DNA of 64,000 nt from Lineus longissimus (GCF_910592395.1 NC_088309.1:23006599-23070598); one strand, 5' to 3'. Shown: positions 24,473 through 38,793, numbered from the stretch's first letter. A program made the numbers and translations. Notes: a model not told the origin generated them from the sequence alone.

Positions 24473-27006
24473 GTTAGTGTTACAGTGTGGTTCATAAGTA
24501 ACCTTGCTTGCGGCATGCAGGATATGCTGGAATCATGTCAAGAGTGCTTTGTGTTGTAGCCGTGTAAAATTTGCAATTTGAGAGGATATGATGTGTTCCT
24601 AGAATTGCAATAAGTCAGCCATGTTGCATTTCCATCTTTGTCCCAAATCTTGTTCACAACTTTAAGATAATAATCACTCAATTATGCAATATCCAAGATC
24701 ATATTTTGTAGTTGAATAGCAACAAAGCCTCCAAAGAGTACAAAGAGATAGATCTTCACTGGCTTAGTGATGAGCACACAATGCCCTGCATGATCATAAA
24801 ACATTATCACCACGATATTTTCCTCTTCATTATCTTAAGTTGCATCAGAGACTAGAATCTGGTCCAAAGCTGTTATGATTGCCCTTAGATTGATCTAGAC
24901 CTGTGATATTGGTGAAAACCTCCATTCAGTGTAGGAAAATAAAATGCAAATATGGATCATAAAACGTAAATCTTATGCTATGTTTGCTGTGGTCTTATAG
25001 TCTCGACAGACTATAGTCCTATATCGTTCATGTCTGTCTCAAGCTGCGACACGTTGTCCATCCTAGGGTGGTGTTAAAATCACCGCCAGAGAAATCATAC
25101 ATCATATGAAATGATAGTCGCCAACCCCTACACGGCATATGCAATGTTAATGACTGTCATTTTAGTCCATAAATGTCGCTTTCATGGTACAAACACAAGT
25201 GACACCAGCAATGTCTCATTACTGCAGATCAGAAATTGACAAACACTTTTGAGAAAAACTAAATGAGACCATGAGGACTATGTCGTGGACGCTTATTGGC
25301 AATTGTTAGCCACTCAATTTGGTGTCATCCTGCCATAAGAACTATCTTCCAATGAATATGATGTGTTTTCGATTACCACATCCAGCTGCGACATGATGGG
25401 ATGGGCCGTGTCTGCAGATTGGGACAGCCTTAGGACTAGTTGCTTCTCTGAACTGCTAACCTTTTTTGGATTGGGAAATGTCAAATTCAAATCAAATCTG
25501 CCATTGAAATTGAATGTCTAAGAACTAAAATCTTTCAAAAATGTTGAGGTTTGTACACAGCGTGAATATAATGGGCCACCCCTACAAGTGCATCTCAACT
25601 TGGTTTAATCCCAGTGTGTGATTATATTTATGTGTTGGAGTGTGTGCGTTATCATGATGGGCGCCAAGGGGATCGTACCTTGTCAAATGACCATAGAGAA
25701 CCCAGGACATAAAAACCACATATCATTTTTGCGTTTTGATGACTTTTGGGAATCGCTTGTTGTATGATTTATGAGTAACATACAAGCAATATTGTGATTG
25801 AACTGGCACTTAGAGAGCCAGACCTGAGGTGGTGGCCTTTGCTCTTTTGGATGGAAATGATATTCAGGTGCCATTAAGGGTGTGTTGAGGTCTCGCCTAT
25901 AGCCCTGTTACAGAAACGGAATCATGGATCAAGTTGAGAAAGGCAATGGTGAATTCATCTGAATATGGCTGTATTAGGAAGGGTTGGAGTGGTCATTTGC
26001 AGATAGAAGGAGATGGGCTGGTTATGGGTGTTAATCACTTCTGGGTTGATCATTTTTTAAGGGGAAATGGCCTTTTCTGTTCCATCATATGTGATATGAA
26101 GCATGCCCGGTCCTCTCATATGAGTGGGTTGTTCAACTGTCATGGAGGCATGATGAAATACCACCAACACTTGGAAGGTGACACCACCGCCAAAACCACT
26201 GCATCAGCAAAGTTACATGTTTACATATGAAGAACTTTCATCAATTAAATGACTAAGACAGATCTAGTGATTAAAAACTGGTTACTCATCCAGTCGGGGT
26301 CTTAATTAATCATAGTTCATGTTGAGAAATAATAAGTTCATCACAGTTCGTAATAAGCCACGATCTATTTACTTCTTCATTATTTATTAACTTTCGCGTG
26401 GGAATCTCTTGGTTAACAAGGTTAAAGTGTCTTCTTGATCTTGTCGCTTTGTGGTATTAATTCTGGTTAATCTAAAAGAATTCACCTGCATAATTAGGCT
26501 AACGAAATTACAAGATGCGGGGACGCCGTAATTTTTTATCACGGGCAGAAAATTACTTTAATACAAATTCAAGTAAATTACAATCCTAACATACTGCTTT
26601 GCGATTGGGTCAGTGATCAGCTAATCAAATTTGTGATAATTATTTTCCTCAGACCACTTAGATGATGGCGATGGTTTCCCCGCACATAAAGGTCGGCCAT
26701 GTTGAGTGAATTACCTCTTTGATTACATGCATTTTATATAGCGTCTTCTGGAGCCTTTTGTGCAGAATTTAATAATAGGTCGGGATTATGGAATTGTCAT
26801 ATTCTTCATAAGCTGCAGAGGCAAGAGCGTGGAGATTGGCCCTATGAACACTGATGAATAGTGGTATCCGTCCTAACTAACTGGGCTTCTGATTTCAGGT
26901 TCTCGATAAAAACTTCTTTTGCATTTCTAATATTGCTGATAAGTTTGCTTGGATCAGGCACCTCCTGTGGTGATGAGTTACCTCAAGAAAGTAATCATCA
27001 TTCTGT

Positions 27007-27062
27007 TGGTTGCATCGCTGTCCGGTCGCAGCCCAGTGCCCTAACCCCTATGCCACCACCCC
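27007..27062 (-). repeat. Possible tRNA-derived SINE remnant
   Basis: On the minus strand GGCATAGGGGTTAGGGCACT, GGGCTGCGACCGGACAG and GATGCAACC follow the layout of a tRNA-like head with an anticodon region, but box B has decayed. The call rests on resemblance to common SINE heads. Confidence 0.35.
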
Positions 27063-29105
27063 TCCCCCCCACACCTGTATATGCGATAAAGCCATTCATT
27101 CTAATTGCAGCACTTGTAATAAAATTTTCAGATGTTTCGTTGAATTTAGAAAAATGATTTATTTGCTATTCCGCAAGTGGTTCCAGTTCATATCAGATGG
27201 CAAACCCAATGCACTCGGTTTACATCAGGCTTCAAAAGTTACGATACTAATAGGTCTAATGTGACACCAGCGAGAATGCCAAGCTTGACTCAGTGAAGTA
27301 CGAACATATAATATTTGATTGGCTGTGTAGTCCTATCATGTAGTCATTCAGCGGGCAAATTACATTTGCGGAACCTTCTATCATTACCCGAAATATAATT
27401 ATAACATTGTATAATTTAGTATTTATTGATTCTTTAAATTATTTACTCTTAATTTCTCCTATTGCCCAAGCTGGGCCCATATTGGTTTTAATCGAAAAAA
27501 TTCTGATATTAATCTTGCCTGTCGTAATTTCCCGTGGTGACAATTGGAGGGCTTGTTATGTCGAAGAAGTCTCGGGTTGTCTGTCGGAATAGGCCATGTG
27601 CATCGTAACACATAACAGTTCCGCAACTCTAACAGAGAAATTAATGATACATAAAATAGGACCCGTATTGCAAAACCCGCTAAACAAGATGATAAAAGAT
27701 AAAATCGTAGAACTCATGCTTCCCGGTTGGATATGGTATGAATATTTGATGAATATTTAGATTAGAGCTGTATTGAATTAGTTTAATTTCATTAGAACAC
27801 CAGGGGGATTGTCAATGAAAAATTAAGGCCCCAATTTGTTCCAGTGGTTTGACTTTTTTCATTGGAAATGGCATTTTTATGGTCGCCTAGCCACAGAGAG
27901 GCACCAATTATTTACCCATCAAATAGATAACAGACTGTTGCCCTAACAATATCAACCTATTTAAATTGTTGTTACTGATATAGCATTAATGCTTATTGCT
28001 ACCACTTTCTCATTTTGGTTTCACGCCCTGCCAGCGACTTATGAATAAAATATTTGATTCTAATAGTTTATAAATAGGATTTTAAATGCATTCATTAGAA
28101 TTGGATGAGATCCCATTTTATGTCAGAAATGCGGTGGTGTATTGTTTTCAAGTAAAAACCTTTTATGTTGGTCAGGTCCGAAGTGCATTGGGGCCATGGG
28201 GTGGGGGGTGGGGGTCTTTGAACTTATGCCGTTTGCAGCCTAATGATTCTCACATCTGTTGTTGATGTTTTTCTAGCAAATTTCACCCCAAATGAATGGC
28301 TAGTTGATAGAGCTTATGGTCCCTTTAACAGTGTATAGGTTTTCGCAGTCATGGTCAATGAGTGCACACAACTTCTGAGAACTTCAGACTCCTGGGTAAA
28401 CTCTAACTGAATGATATCTTGATTGCATATTAACTGACTTTCCAATTGTGGTCCAAAGGTTGGTCCCTCCTTGGCCATACTGTGGCCAGGGGCTCGGTTA
28501 GGTTGACTGTTGACCCACCTCATGTCACCTAATTCTGTGAACCATTTTGACAAATATTGTAATATTTCAACGGGTTCAGAAAGAGTGATACTCCTGGTGG
28601 CTTGAGGTGGTGTCCAGATATTGAATCTTTGAATAACACTTGTAAAAATCGTGCATTCTCTGCCGACTAAACATCCAGTCAGTTATTGAGAGCGTCTCAA
28701 AATGAAAATCCATCTTCATTAAGCTGAGACACCTTATTGGGTCAGGCCACCCCTACCTGGGTCACCAACATTTTTCCATGAGATTGGCCAAAATTCAATA
28801 GTCGCATATTGTCCAGCTTCCTTGTGACCTGACCTGCTGCTCCCTGCCACTACTCATTTGCCATCCCTTGTCAGAGTTGCTGGTGTAATGGGATTATAGG
28901 GGGTTGTGGTTGGGGGAACTTGTGGACTTGGGGCCTGTCAGTTCATTGAGACCACTGAGGTGCTGGCTGCTGTAATACTTGGCATGGTGTACGGTTACCC
29001 ATAAAAACAACTTTTAAAGTATTTCTGATTTCAGTTCAGATTTCAGATTTCAGTTCAGCCCCACCTACACAATTATTTTCACATTTGGCAGGGCTAATAC
29101 AACAA

Positions 29106-29205
29106 ACAGTGGAACTCCGGTAACATGACCACCCATGGGACCGAGGTTGAATGGTTGCGTTACCGGGGTGGTCGCGTTAGTGAAGTTGAAAATCCGGGGA
29201 CAAAA
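29106..29205. mobile_element. pogo/Tigger-like transposon end, truncated
   Basis: The segment begins ACAGTGGAACTCCGGTAAC and contains GACCACCCATGGGACCGAGG and then GTTACCGGGGTGGTCGCG. The repeated and inverted GGTAAC and GACCACCC blocks follow the pattern I know from pogo/Tigger-type terminal regions in many animals. Only one end is evident; no second end or transposase was found. The family is recognised by pattern from memory, not by search. Confidence 0.45.
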
Positions 29206-30121
29206 TACATGATAAGGTTTTCCTGCCAAAATTGTTGAACTTATTCATAACAAGTGAAAAAAATATTTGGACTTAGAAATTTTTCACCCTACAGAGTTGA
29301 ATTCACTGTACATGAAAAAAAATCGTTTTTGCTGTATCTCCTTAGTTGCGCCCTAGAGAGGTAACATCTCTCATATAGACCATAACCTTACATATTTCTG
29401 AATGGCTTTTAAAAACATATTGTCCCTAGGGTAACAACAGAATAAATGGTACTGGTATTCTCTCAAAAGTTTCGTCATAAAAAAATTTGGAATAAACTTT
29501 CAAATCGAAGTAATAGGTTCGGTAAAAAACAGTAAAGCAGTTGATTTGACATTTAGTCAGAGTCATCCCCAGAGGAAAAACTAGAAATAAAACAAAATTA
29601 TTCTTTAATCTTAAATGTTGTCGAAGCAGAATCATACTAGTGGAAAAAATAGATATTAGGGATAGGTATTTTAACTCGTTAAGGCTAAATTGTGTTTCAT
29701 CCAAGTTGAACAATTTGAACAGAGTTGATTCTTTTTGGTAACAAGTAGGAACCACAGTGATTTAGCTCTTGCACTACGCACACATATCTCCTAGTTTTAA
29801 CTAGTTATGGTAGAGGTCAGCTTACCTTTAATGATGAGCTGACTTGTACCCTAAAAGCTAATGGTAATTTCTTAAGAATGTCGATGGTCCCCTAGCACTT
29901 TTATAGTGAGGTTGCAATTATGAGGCAAATCATAAGGGGCCTTCGACTTACTATATCATGCTCCTTGGAATGGTTATAGTGATGATGGAGAGGTGTTTTG
30001 GACAAAATCTTTCTTCAAACTGGAGCGTTGCTGAGTAAACCTTCCGATATATTCAGGTTTGGAAAGTTATTTTCATGATAACCTTTAAAAGGAATCTTAG
30101 TCTGGATTTGTGTCTTTGCAG

Positions 30122-30195
30122 ATCTGGTTGAGGGGACAACGAATGGTACATCAGAGGCTGTTGGCATTTATGTGGAGGAGGATAGTTCAGATGAG
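30122..30195 (+). CDS. RCC1-repeat protein, internal exon (linker, start of acidic region)
   Basis: This short 74-bp exon enters in phase 1 and ends in phase 0. With the split Asp codon it encodes DLVEGTTNGTSEAVGIYV and then EEDSSDE. The acceptor (TTTGCAG) and donor (GTGAGT at 30196) are good consensus sites. There is no domain: the segment leaves the propeller and begins a Ser/Asp/Glu cluster that continues in the next exon. Its assignment rests on the phase match with both neighbours and on the acidic run continuing across the junction, since an exon this short cannot be identified by itself. Confidence 0.75.
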
Positions 30196-33100
30196 GTGAG
30201 TTGAAAGATTGACCCAATTAGGCCTGGCCATGGTCATCCCCTTTAAACTCAGCCATGCTCATCCTCGCTCAGACTCGGCCACGGTCATCTCCACTCAGAC
30301 TGAGAAGACTCAGAAGTGCCATACCCTTGCCTCAAAAGTATTTCTCGAGAAAAGCGCCAGAGATAAACTATTTGAAAAAAAAATGGCAAAATTTTACAAA
30401 TGAGGTTCGAGAGGTTCATTAGCATGATAGGCTCATCAGGTGCTATTCCTAGAACCCCCTGGGGTTAAAGTTACGTATTACAAAGTCCATAATCCAATAA
30501 AAACAGGGCTTGGTTTTCAGCTAATTTTGAACTTTAGAGTAAAGAAAGTTATAATGTGGTCAATTTGAGCAATCTATGAATGACTAGAAGTGACACAACA
30601 TGCTCCGTCTTTCAGAAATAGTACTATAATGTTCATTTTGTCGCATCTCGGGTACGATTCATCATTTTACCTGTTCGTTATTTTCTAACGGTGATTTCCC
30701 TGCGGATTGTTCTATTAAATTCCCCCCTCCATTCATCGCCAAGGATTTGATGGATCGGATAGTGAATTTGCCTCCATGTTGGTGCGACCACGGCATCTAG
30801 ATGTAAAAGGTTGCATTGCTATCCTTTGACTGATGTTATGTCACAGTGCAATACTTCATTGATTAATTTATCAGCTAGTTTGAAAATTGAAGCGCCAGGG
30901 TGTATTGTTGGTGGTTAAGTCTGGTCGGCAGGTTGAAAAGAATGAGCTGTCCATGCTAAGAATAGCTTCAGTTTGTAAGATTGAAAACATTCACGAGCCC
31001 ATCGATAAAAAACTGGTTTCATTCTTCGAATTGTGGCTGTTTCATTGCAATGATTATAGTGTCTGTCTTCATTCAAAGTTTTATCAATACCTTGTACTTC
31101 ACCTGTTCCTGGATAAGATTCACCTTGCGCTAGTTTTAAGTCGACTTCAGTTAAAGAATCTCGAAAATGATGAGAGTTATGAAAAGGGATGCAATAAAGC
31201 CGGCCCTGCTGGTGTCACTGCCTTCATACCGGAAGTAGGGAGGACCTAAACACCGATCAGCCTAAGGGGTGGGCCAAGCCCCTGGCAATGTCGTATTGTA
31301 CAAACTATTGCAGGATGTTGCAGGATTACGACCATGTTTTGAAAATCAAAAGCTTCTCCGTCCGCGTCATATGAGGTCGACCTTATCCTGCTGTACATTT
31401 TCTGTGTACATTGAGTGTAAGTGAGAACCATTTGCTGCAGGTGGAATCAAAGTTGCCAATGAATGGGTGATTCCTCGTGCGAGATGTCATCAACGATGCC
31501 TTGGGCCACACCCGATTGACTGAACTGTCTAATATTACATAATGGACCCATCAGTTGGAGTACATGATAAATCACTCAAGCTTGGACAATAGTTGAGTTA
31601 CACCGCAGAGTAATACCGCATGTTTACATGGTGTTTGCAGGAAATTAACTTATCAAAATCACTTATCTCCATTCAGAGTGAAACGTTTGGTGCACCATGA
31701 ATGGAATTCATTTCCCTTTTGTATGGCAAGCTGTCCACAAGCAGGACCAATGCTGGAAACTTCTCACTTTCCAAAAGGGTAGACAGATAAAAAGTCCAAC
31801 GCTTAGTCTTATCCGCCCATATAGCATAATGCCTTGATCTCGGCTGTTGTTTTCTAAGTCATATTTGATCTTTGTTCCAACCTTGCAACTTCATCCTCCC
31901 AACAATATCAGAGAACAAAACAGCCAGCCTGCCCTTTGTCTTCAACCTTTGTCGATTGCCCCAGGGCCTAGAAAGCCAAGTGATGGTTGAATCGCTCAGG
32001 GCGGTATCCTTTGAATTTGTGCAGTAATACAAAGGAATAGATACCTGGTAAAGTATCTATAGTTCATTGAAGCTAGACATGGGCACTGGATTATGAATTC
32101 ATATCACCTTTTGTCTCATTTGTTCAGGTTAAGATGTACTCTCATGTTCTAAAGTAAATGGACTTCTTATAAAGATGATTTCAAAATTCAATGATACTCT
32201 GTAAGTTAGTTGTGTTATTGGCATCCCAAGCTTTCTAAAATTGACTTACATGTTAACGTTTCTAACAAGATAACGTGACCCTTAATATTTTGACATGAAT
32301 TAAAATGAAAAAATGATTTCACCACATTTGCATAGAAGCAGCTGTCCAATTACTTTAATACAGCACATGACAGTACATAACAGTGCGCAGTCTCGTTTTG
32401 TGATATTTGATGTTTTATGGTTTATAAGTGGTCTTTATGTGCTTCATCCTGACCTTTAGGCTTGGCAGAACATTTGACCATCGCCGCAGGCCAGTTTCTG
32501 TAACCTTTGTCACTGTCTTTCCCCTTCCTTCCTGTCGCGTTAATCGTCTGATGAAGACGGCAAAAGTCTTGACCATTGCTTCGGGGATGCTAACTTTGCA
32601 CAAAGGCCTTTGTGTAGTTACCTTTATCTTAAGTGCATCCCTTCCTAGACTTGACATTTAAACAAGGTATATGCACTGAGTGGTTTCAGCTAAATAACCT
32701 AAAAACCAACTGGCGGCGGCCATTAAGCAACTTTTGTTGAGACTCTATGAACAGAATGGAAGGATTCTGTAAGTATTCAAACAAAGCTGGGAGTTTGCTT
32801 GCAGTTTCTTCTCTGTCAAAATGCTGTTGTTCTTTCTGTTGACCTGCTCGAACTTTTGAGTTTGGAAAAATCATTATAACCTGGTAGTTTGCTAGTGATG
32901 ATAAAAGTTATGAGATCTAACATTCGAAATTGACCCTTCAATTGAATCGATCAATCAAACATCAGTGATTCAGTTATTGATTTGTCAAGTTGTTTTCTGA
33001 TATCGTTAAAACCAAGAGTTAGATGGGTGACATTGACCTTTTAATGTTGAATTTGTCCTTCACGTTTCATCACGACTTTGTGAAAGCCACATGTTGACGC

Positions 33101-36100
33101 TTTATGAAATAGATAGAATGTAAAAAGAAAATGTTTTTGTGTTAAGTTCAGAACGATGTGATTTACTTTCATTTCCCTTGGCATGACCTTTAATATTCCA
33201 TAAGAAATTTAACTTCACTTACTTCAGTAATTTTTTCTGATTGCTGAGCTTATCAAATACATTGTCTGAGTAACTCACCCCGCGTGTTACTCAAGTTATT
33301 AAAGGTTATAGACTTTCATCCTGTTGGTCTTTCTGAATTTTAGATTTTTTACTCTATATTTCTATGTCTGATGACTAAAACCTAAGACTTATATTCTCTC
33401 TCATATATCATAAACATTTTTTTCCAACTGCCTGCGTTTGAATATTTGCCTGGGGAATACATTGATTTTACATGTCAAGAAAATAAGTATGCATAGGTCA
33501 AATGGTCTTCAATCCCTAAAGCCTAGTAACTCTGAGAGCCTTATCACATGTTCCCCACAGCATTGGTGCGAAAAAGGACACAGGTCATGAGTCCACGAGC
33601 CAAAGACCAAGATTACTGGATACCATGCTCGTCTGTCCCCCGTTTTTAATTGCCATGTACATTGTCTAAATCCATGGTAGAAATCTAAATGACATATCAA
33701 GACTGGTTTACTGCTATCTGCAGAGGTCATTATAATTGGACAGAAACAGTTAATCCACCAAATTCCATTCCTACACTGTCGCAGTTTGATGGAAATATAT
33801 TCAGGTTTGATCCAATGTGGCTGAGAAACATTGAATGTAAGATTAAAATATAGATTTTCTCACGTGCATATTTGCATTACTGCTTCATTGTCTGATAGAA
33901 ATGTAAACCAGACAGTGCACTTGAACAGTATAAGTGCTTTTCTAAAGAGCACAAACTGTCTGATTTGTTTCACAAAACTAACTGAAGAAAGTTTAGTGCT
34001 CTTTTGAATTCACGTCAGATCTCATGTCTGCCTTGTCGGAATGATGAACCGAGACGCCCTGGTATAATTAGGCCACGACTCCAGTCCCATCGGCAGACGA
34101 TAAAATAATAAAGATGAAGACACGGATTAACCAAAATCTTAGCATAACGAGTTAACTCTGATAGAAATCTGAACACAATCTAGATCGGTTTTGTGTCAAC
34201 TTGAAAGACAATTCAGTACATTGAAGTACAGTTGGTGTGTTTGAGTGTATACAAGATTTTTTCTCAATCTGAGTTGAAACAACAGCTAGCCCAATTTATA
34301 TTTGTCTCCCCCATTGATGGACTTGCGGGGCGACTCTAACGACCCAACTCTGACATGATCCCATCTGCCCCCTCGCTCCGATCGCGGCCTATCAATAACT
34401 CGTGGTGCCAAATCCTGATAAATGAACGTGATAAGTCTAATAACGTTGCTCTTTCAATCTCGATATCTGATCATGACGAGCAAAACCCGCGAACTCCGAT
34501 GTCAATTTACTAAGCGAGAAGTTGTCAATATGGATGACTGCACAAAATCAGGACTATCAGAAATCACGCAATGTTATATTGGGTGAAAATATAGATCGCT
34601 GCATAAAAGATTTTCATTCAGACTCAGAAATTCTGCTACAGAGAAAATTCGGTATCAAATATGATCCACTGCAATTATGGTGTATATTAGCACACTGATG
34701 CTATGAAAATATGAAAATTCCCAAGACCTTGTTCTGTGTGTGAAGTGGTTGAAATCTTGGGTCGAGGGATCATGCGTTTATTGCGAGGCTCTGCAAGTAA
34801 TCTTTGCGCTGGGATTCCAAATGTCGACTTTTGTCACAAAAAGTCGCAGCAAATTACTAGGAGCTTGTGGGACTTTTCACGACAAGCCCCAATCTGCAGA
34901 GATCAAATTGTGAATTATTTTCATATCATAACCGCATTTGTGAGATAAAAATGAAACATTGGGGCCTCGGCTGAGTAATGCTACAGACACCGACCAAACT
35001 TGATAAATATTACATGAGTATTTGCCAGGATTTACCAACTCGACTGTGATTTTATCAAGGATTGAAAAATTTCAAAACATAATTTGACTTTAATTGAACT
35101 AATGTTATTACAGGACACTAAATGACAAATGAATCTTGTGTAATCCGCATTAATTTATGCAAATTATGAAGTGGAAATCTCGGAATTAACTTATTTCAAG
35201 GAATTGATTCATAGCCGTACTATTTTTGAGGACACAATCTAACTACTGTAAAAACCAACAAATTTTCGTGGGGGTTCCATTTTTGTGAATTTTGTAAGTG
35301 ACTGAGGTTTGCGAGAAACATAGACGGAAATCAAATGGAGAAATGCGAGGGATTGTATGTGTTTGGGCTGCATCCTAATTCTGTATGTCTTCAGATGTAG
35401 GGAAGGTTGGGGTTAAAGATAGGATTAGGGCTAGACTGTCCAATTGCCAATTATGTCAAGAATACCCCAATCTGCCCATATCACTGGGACTAATAGAACC
35501 CAGGATGCATAGAACCTAGGAAATATAGAACAAACTTTGGTTTGGAGGCATGAACCATGGACACATAGAACCCAAAACTCGTAGAACCCACCGAAATTGT
35601 CATGATGGTGTTTTCTAAACGCAGAAATCAAATGGATGCAACAATTGCTGTCATATTGTCATTCTGTATGATGACCATGTTGACAGGGATATCAGCCACC
35701 AAATATCATGTCTTTAAGAGTGATGCTCAATTTAAGGGCGGTAGCCATGAACTTAACTGTGGTCTCATTCTGTGACTAAATTGAATGGGTGGCACACACG
35801 TTCAGAATTTGTTTACCAGGAGCAAGATAAGTCATAAATGTCAGCTGGACTCAACATATAATACTCAATCGATTGATGACTGGAGGGGATTACTCCTGGT
35901 TTTTCCAATGTAGTGAAAGGTTTAGTTGGCTCTAAAGCCACGTGCATCAAGTTCATTTTGAGTTGATCTGTAGGATTATACGAGAGAGTGCCCCAAACCA
36001 TATTGGACACAGATTCCAAATGCCAATTTTAAATGGATAGAAGAAACAATAGGTTATAAAGTATGACCAAAGGTTATGGCCCAAAACGTATTCTTCATGT

Positions 36101-36659
36101 CACCCTTGAACACTGGAACGATTGCGTACATTCTTCATAATACCATGTACATTTATCTCATGGTACTTTCGTCAGTCTTTGGTGAAATGAAATCGTGATA
36201 TCTGTATTGTATTCACTCAGTTTGAATCCAGAACCTATGCTCAAGTTAATGATGCCTTGGGAGGGATGATACTTTGATGAATGGACGATCCAGCTATCTT
36301 TCTTTATCAAGATGATCGACTTTTGTCTGGAGTTTGCACTAAGAGGGTGGGGAGAGGGCTAAGGGGTCAAAACAAGAGTTGCAAAGTGAAGATGGAGGGT
36401 CAGGACATTGGAGCTCAGGTCTATGATCATTTTGAATCAGATTAGGAATGGGGAGGGGTCAATGTAAGGTAGACATGTTTTTCAGTATTCTCTATATCCT
36501 GACATGCTTCTTTTGCCTAGCCAACGAAACCAACAATCACTTTCTTATTCCTTGTGGACTTCTTAGTCCCTGTGGACTGCATGTGACCTGCATAAAAGAA
36601 GTTATGATGTAAATGAAGATGTTGCTTGTGATGTTTTTATATTTGATTTTATTCTCTAG
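30196..36659 (+). other. Intron before the acidic exon
   Basis: An intron of 6464 bases with GTGAGT donor. It starts with the 27-bp repeat. A perfect POU octamer ATGCAAAT lies at 35157-35164 inside AATTTATGCAAATTATG, near other ATTA cores. The frame of 120 codons at 30887-31249 has no supporting splice or domain evidence. Confidence 0.75.
30226..30301. repeat. 27-bp imperfect tandem repeat
   Basis: Three degenerate units of about 27 bp built on GGCCATGGTCATC followed by a C-rich stretch and CTCAGACT. It begins about 30 bases after the donor of the 30122-30195 exon, inside the intron. It lies in a 64-codon open frame, but no splice signal supports coding use. Confidence 0.6.
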
Positions 36660-36777
36660 GAGAGCTCAGATGACAGCGACAGTGACAAAGAACCAACGCG
36701 CCCTGGACTTGGTGACCGACAACCGACAATACCAATAGGGGAATTTTATGCCCCAACACCGGAACCAAAAAGAAATG
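36660..36777 (+). CDS. RCC1-repeat protein, internal exon (acidic Ser/Asp cluster)
   Basis: This 118-bp exon enters in phase 0 and ends in phase 1. It starts ESSDDSDSDKEP, extending the acidic cluster of the previous exon to about 18 residues, and then becomes Pro-rich (IPIGEFYAPTPEPKRN). The S-D-x-D/E pattern is typical of casein kinase 2 targets and of binding segments in intrinsically disordered linkers; phosphorylation is an inference. The acceptor is TTCTCTAG, preceded by a T-rich tract; the donor is GTAGGT at 36778. The exon joins to 43184 through a split Gly codon. Confidence 0.82.
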
Positions 36778-38037
36778 GTAGGTAAAGCTAGTTTGTTGGC
36801 TTGGATATGAACCAACGATTGTTGGATTTGCATAAATCGACTTTATAAAAAAGGATGATCACAGCAACGTCTGTTCTGATGATAGGATTATTGCTTAATG
36901 ACGTGGAATTATGTATGACCCACATTGTATCATTCAGAGAGGTCACTCAGGTCAACCATGACGTCTGCGGCTGTTTGGCATGCCCACTGTTCTGAGCTGG
37001 TGTCAGGATGACAGTATAATGGACTGGACCAAAAAAAGATAGTCCATCATAAAATAAAAAAGGTGCATATAATCAGAGGATATGTTGCTACGAAAGACTT
37101 GTTAGAAATCTACTTTAAAAGCCCGCAACATGAATATCATTTATTTGTTGAACAGAAGGCAGCTTTTGGTGAAAAATTAAAAAGACCGTGCCAAACTCTG
37201 GTTTGTGTATCATATCTGGATGCCGAAGTGCTGTTTGAGAGAGGGAATCGTTGCCAAAAGTCATTGTACGCCAGAGAGATGTTGGTGATTAGGGATGACC
37301 CTTTATGAAGCAGAATATTACTGGATCACATTATACCAAATGGCAAGATAGTTCTTTATCAATTTTGCCAACTTCATTTTCATGCAATAAGATGAAGTAA
37401 TTTGTCATGGTGGTCTATTGTTCTGTCAGCGCGGCTTTTGTTCCCAAAGTAACTAATAGATAAAGTCAGGGGGTAAACCAATGCTTTATCTATTGACACC
37501 AGATGGTCATTGGTCTTGGGATAGAGTTTGTCTGCATCTTTTGTATCTAGTACAAAGGCATCCTGAGCGCATCACTTTCCCTGTAAGTTAACACCACCCT
37601 GTCCTTCTGTGTGCATTACTCACGCACGCCTGTACACTGATGTACAACAAATTGCGGGGAAGTTAACCTGGCACAGTCTTTGGCATTTATTGGCACCTTA
37701 TCTCCCCCTATCTTGGCTGGCTCATCCCGGCACGTGGTGCCTGACCTCAGAATCACGATCGATCGCCATCCCTTGTGGCCTGCTCTATCGCATTGAGATT
37801 AGATCTAATAGTTTTTCTCTTCCTTTCAACATAAAGAAGTAGTTGTCCACCTTATGTGATCACTTTGTTGGGCAAACTTTTGAAACCAAGAAGTTTTTGA
37901 CCTATCTTGCCGTAGCACATCATGTCTATATTGTTTGCGTTATTTCTTTTGTGAAATGTGAAATTTGTGTCATATGACCTTAGGCAAGACACTGAACCCT
38001 ACTAATTTCAAAATTGAACACATTTTTAGCTCACAAT

Positions 38038-38187
38038 TTCGTTGATGTCGTACAGATGCTGCATGAAAATCCATCCAAAAATGACCCAATATGATATATT
38101 GTTATAATTGATATCTAGACATATCAGAACCAATAAAACACTACCAATGTGGTTGTTGATGTCATACAGATGCTGCATGCAAAAATC
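38038..38187. repeat. Short direct repeat
   Basis: GTTGATGTCGTACAGATGCT, followed by GCATG, at about 38040 recurs as GTTGATGTCATACAGATGCT, followed by GCATG, at about 38155, some 115 bases on. Flanks are partly similar. The source is unknown; it may be part of an eroded transposable element. Confidence 0.6.
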
Positions 38188-38757
38188 AGCTCAAAATTCC
38201 AACCGCTTCATGGTTTTTCAAAGATTTTGCAATTTTTTGAAAATTTCTGTCATCAAACTCAAAAAGGGGCCTTGGATCCAGGGCCCATATGACCATCCAT
38301 GAGCATGAATGTATAGGACTGAAAAGCCTATAAGACCTGGGTACAAGGTATTTTTAAAGTGGTCTGCATTTGCAAACTGTGCGTGATATAATGCTGAAAA
38401 TGCGGGATATTGATGATATACTGATAGATGTTAAAGCGAAATTTTTATATCAATGCTGGTTTTGCAGTAATTCTTCAAAATGAAACGAAATGATATTCCC
38501 TCTCAATCAACTATACCTTGATGTTTTCACCCCAAATCTTGGTTCAGTACTCAGACTGACATTGTCTTCCATTTCATCAGGAAAATTTTCAAAAAATGTT
38601 GATATTTTGAGACCATGTCCAAGTTGTCATTTCGTGATATTTGGAAGAATAAATGGTTCATTAGCATTGATATCGATACATCGCTTTAGCATCAATCAGA
38701 TCGTTAGCTCACCTCTTGGGAGCTTATATGATCGGTACCATGGCGCCTGTTTGGAAT

Positions 38758-38793
38758 TGACCTTCTTTTCAAGGTCACAGAGGTCAAAGTTCA
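38758..38793. promoter_or_regulatory. Four nuclear-receptor half-sites in 36 bases
   Basis: TGACCTT (38758-38764) and AAGGTCA (38771-38777) form an everted pair. AGGTCA at 38772 is followed, with three bases between, by AGGTCA at 38781 (DR3), and this, with one base between, by AGTTCA at 38788 (DR1). Such arrays are classical binding sites for RXR heterodimers and HNF4-type receptors. It lies in an intron and may belong to a repeat. Confidence 0.4.

Larger units (their letters stand above)
24473..30121 (+). other. Intron after the second RCC1-unit exon
   Basis: An intron of 5649 bases. It holds a possible SINE remnant at 27.0 kb and a pogo-like end at 29.1 kb. The segment 26.24-26.75 kb is notably rich in TAAT/ATTA cores (for example TTAATTAATC at about 26302) and could be a conserved non-coding element; this is only an impression. 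Confidence 0.75.

Noticed and set aside
30887-31249. 120-codon + strand frame in an intron
   Set aside because: No motif, no supporting splice sites; its length is expected by chance for 64 kb in six frames.
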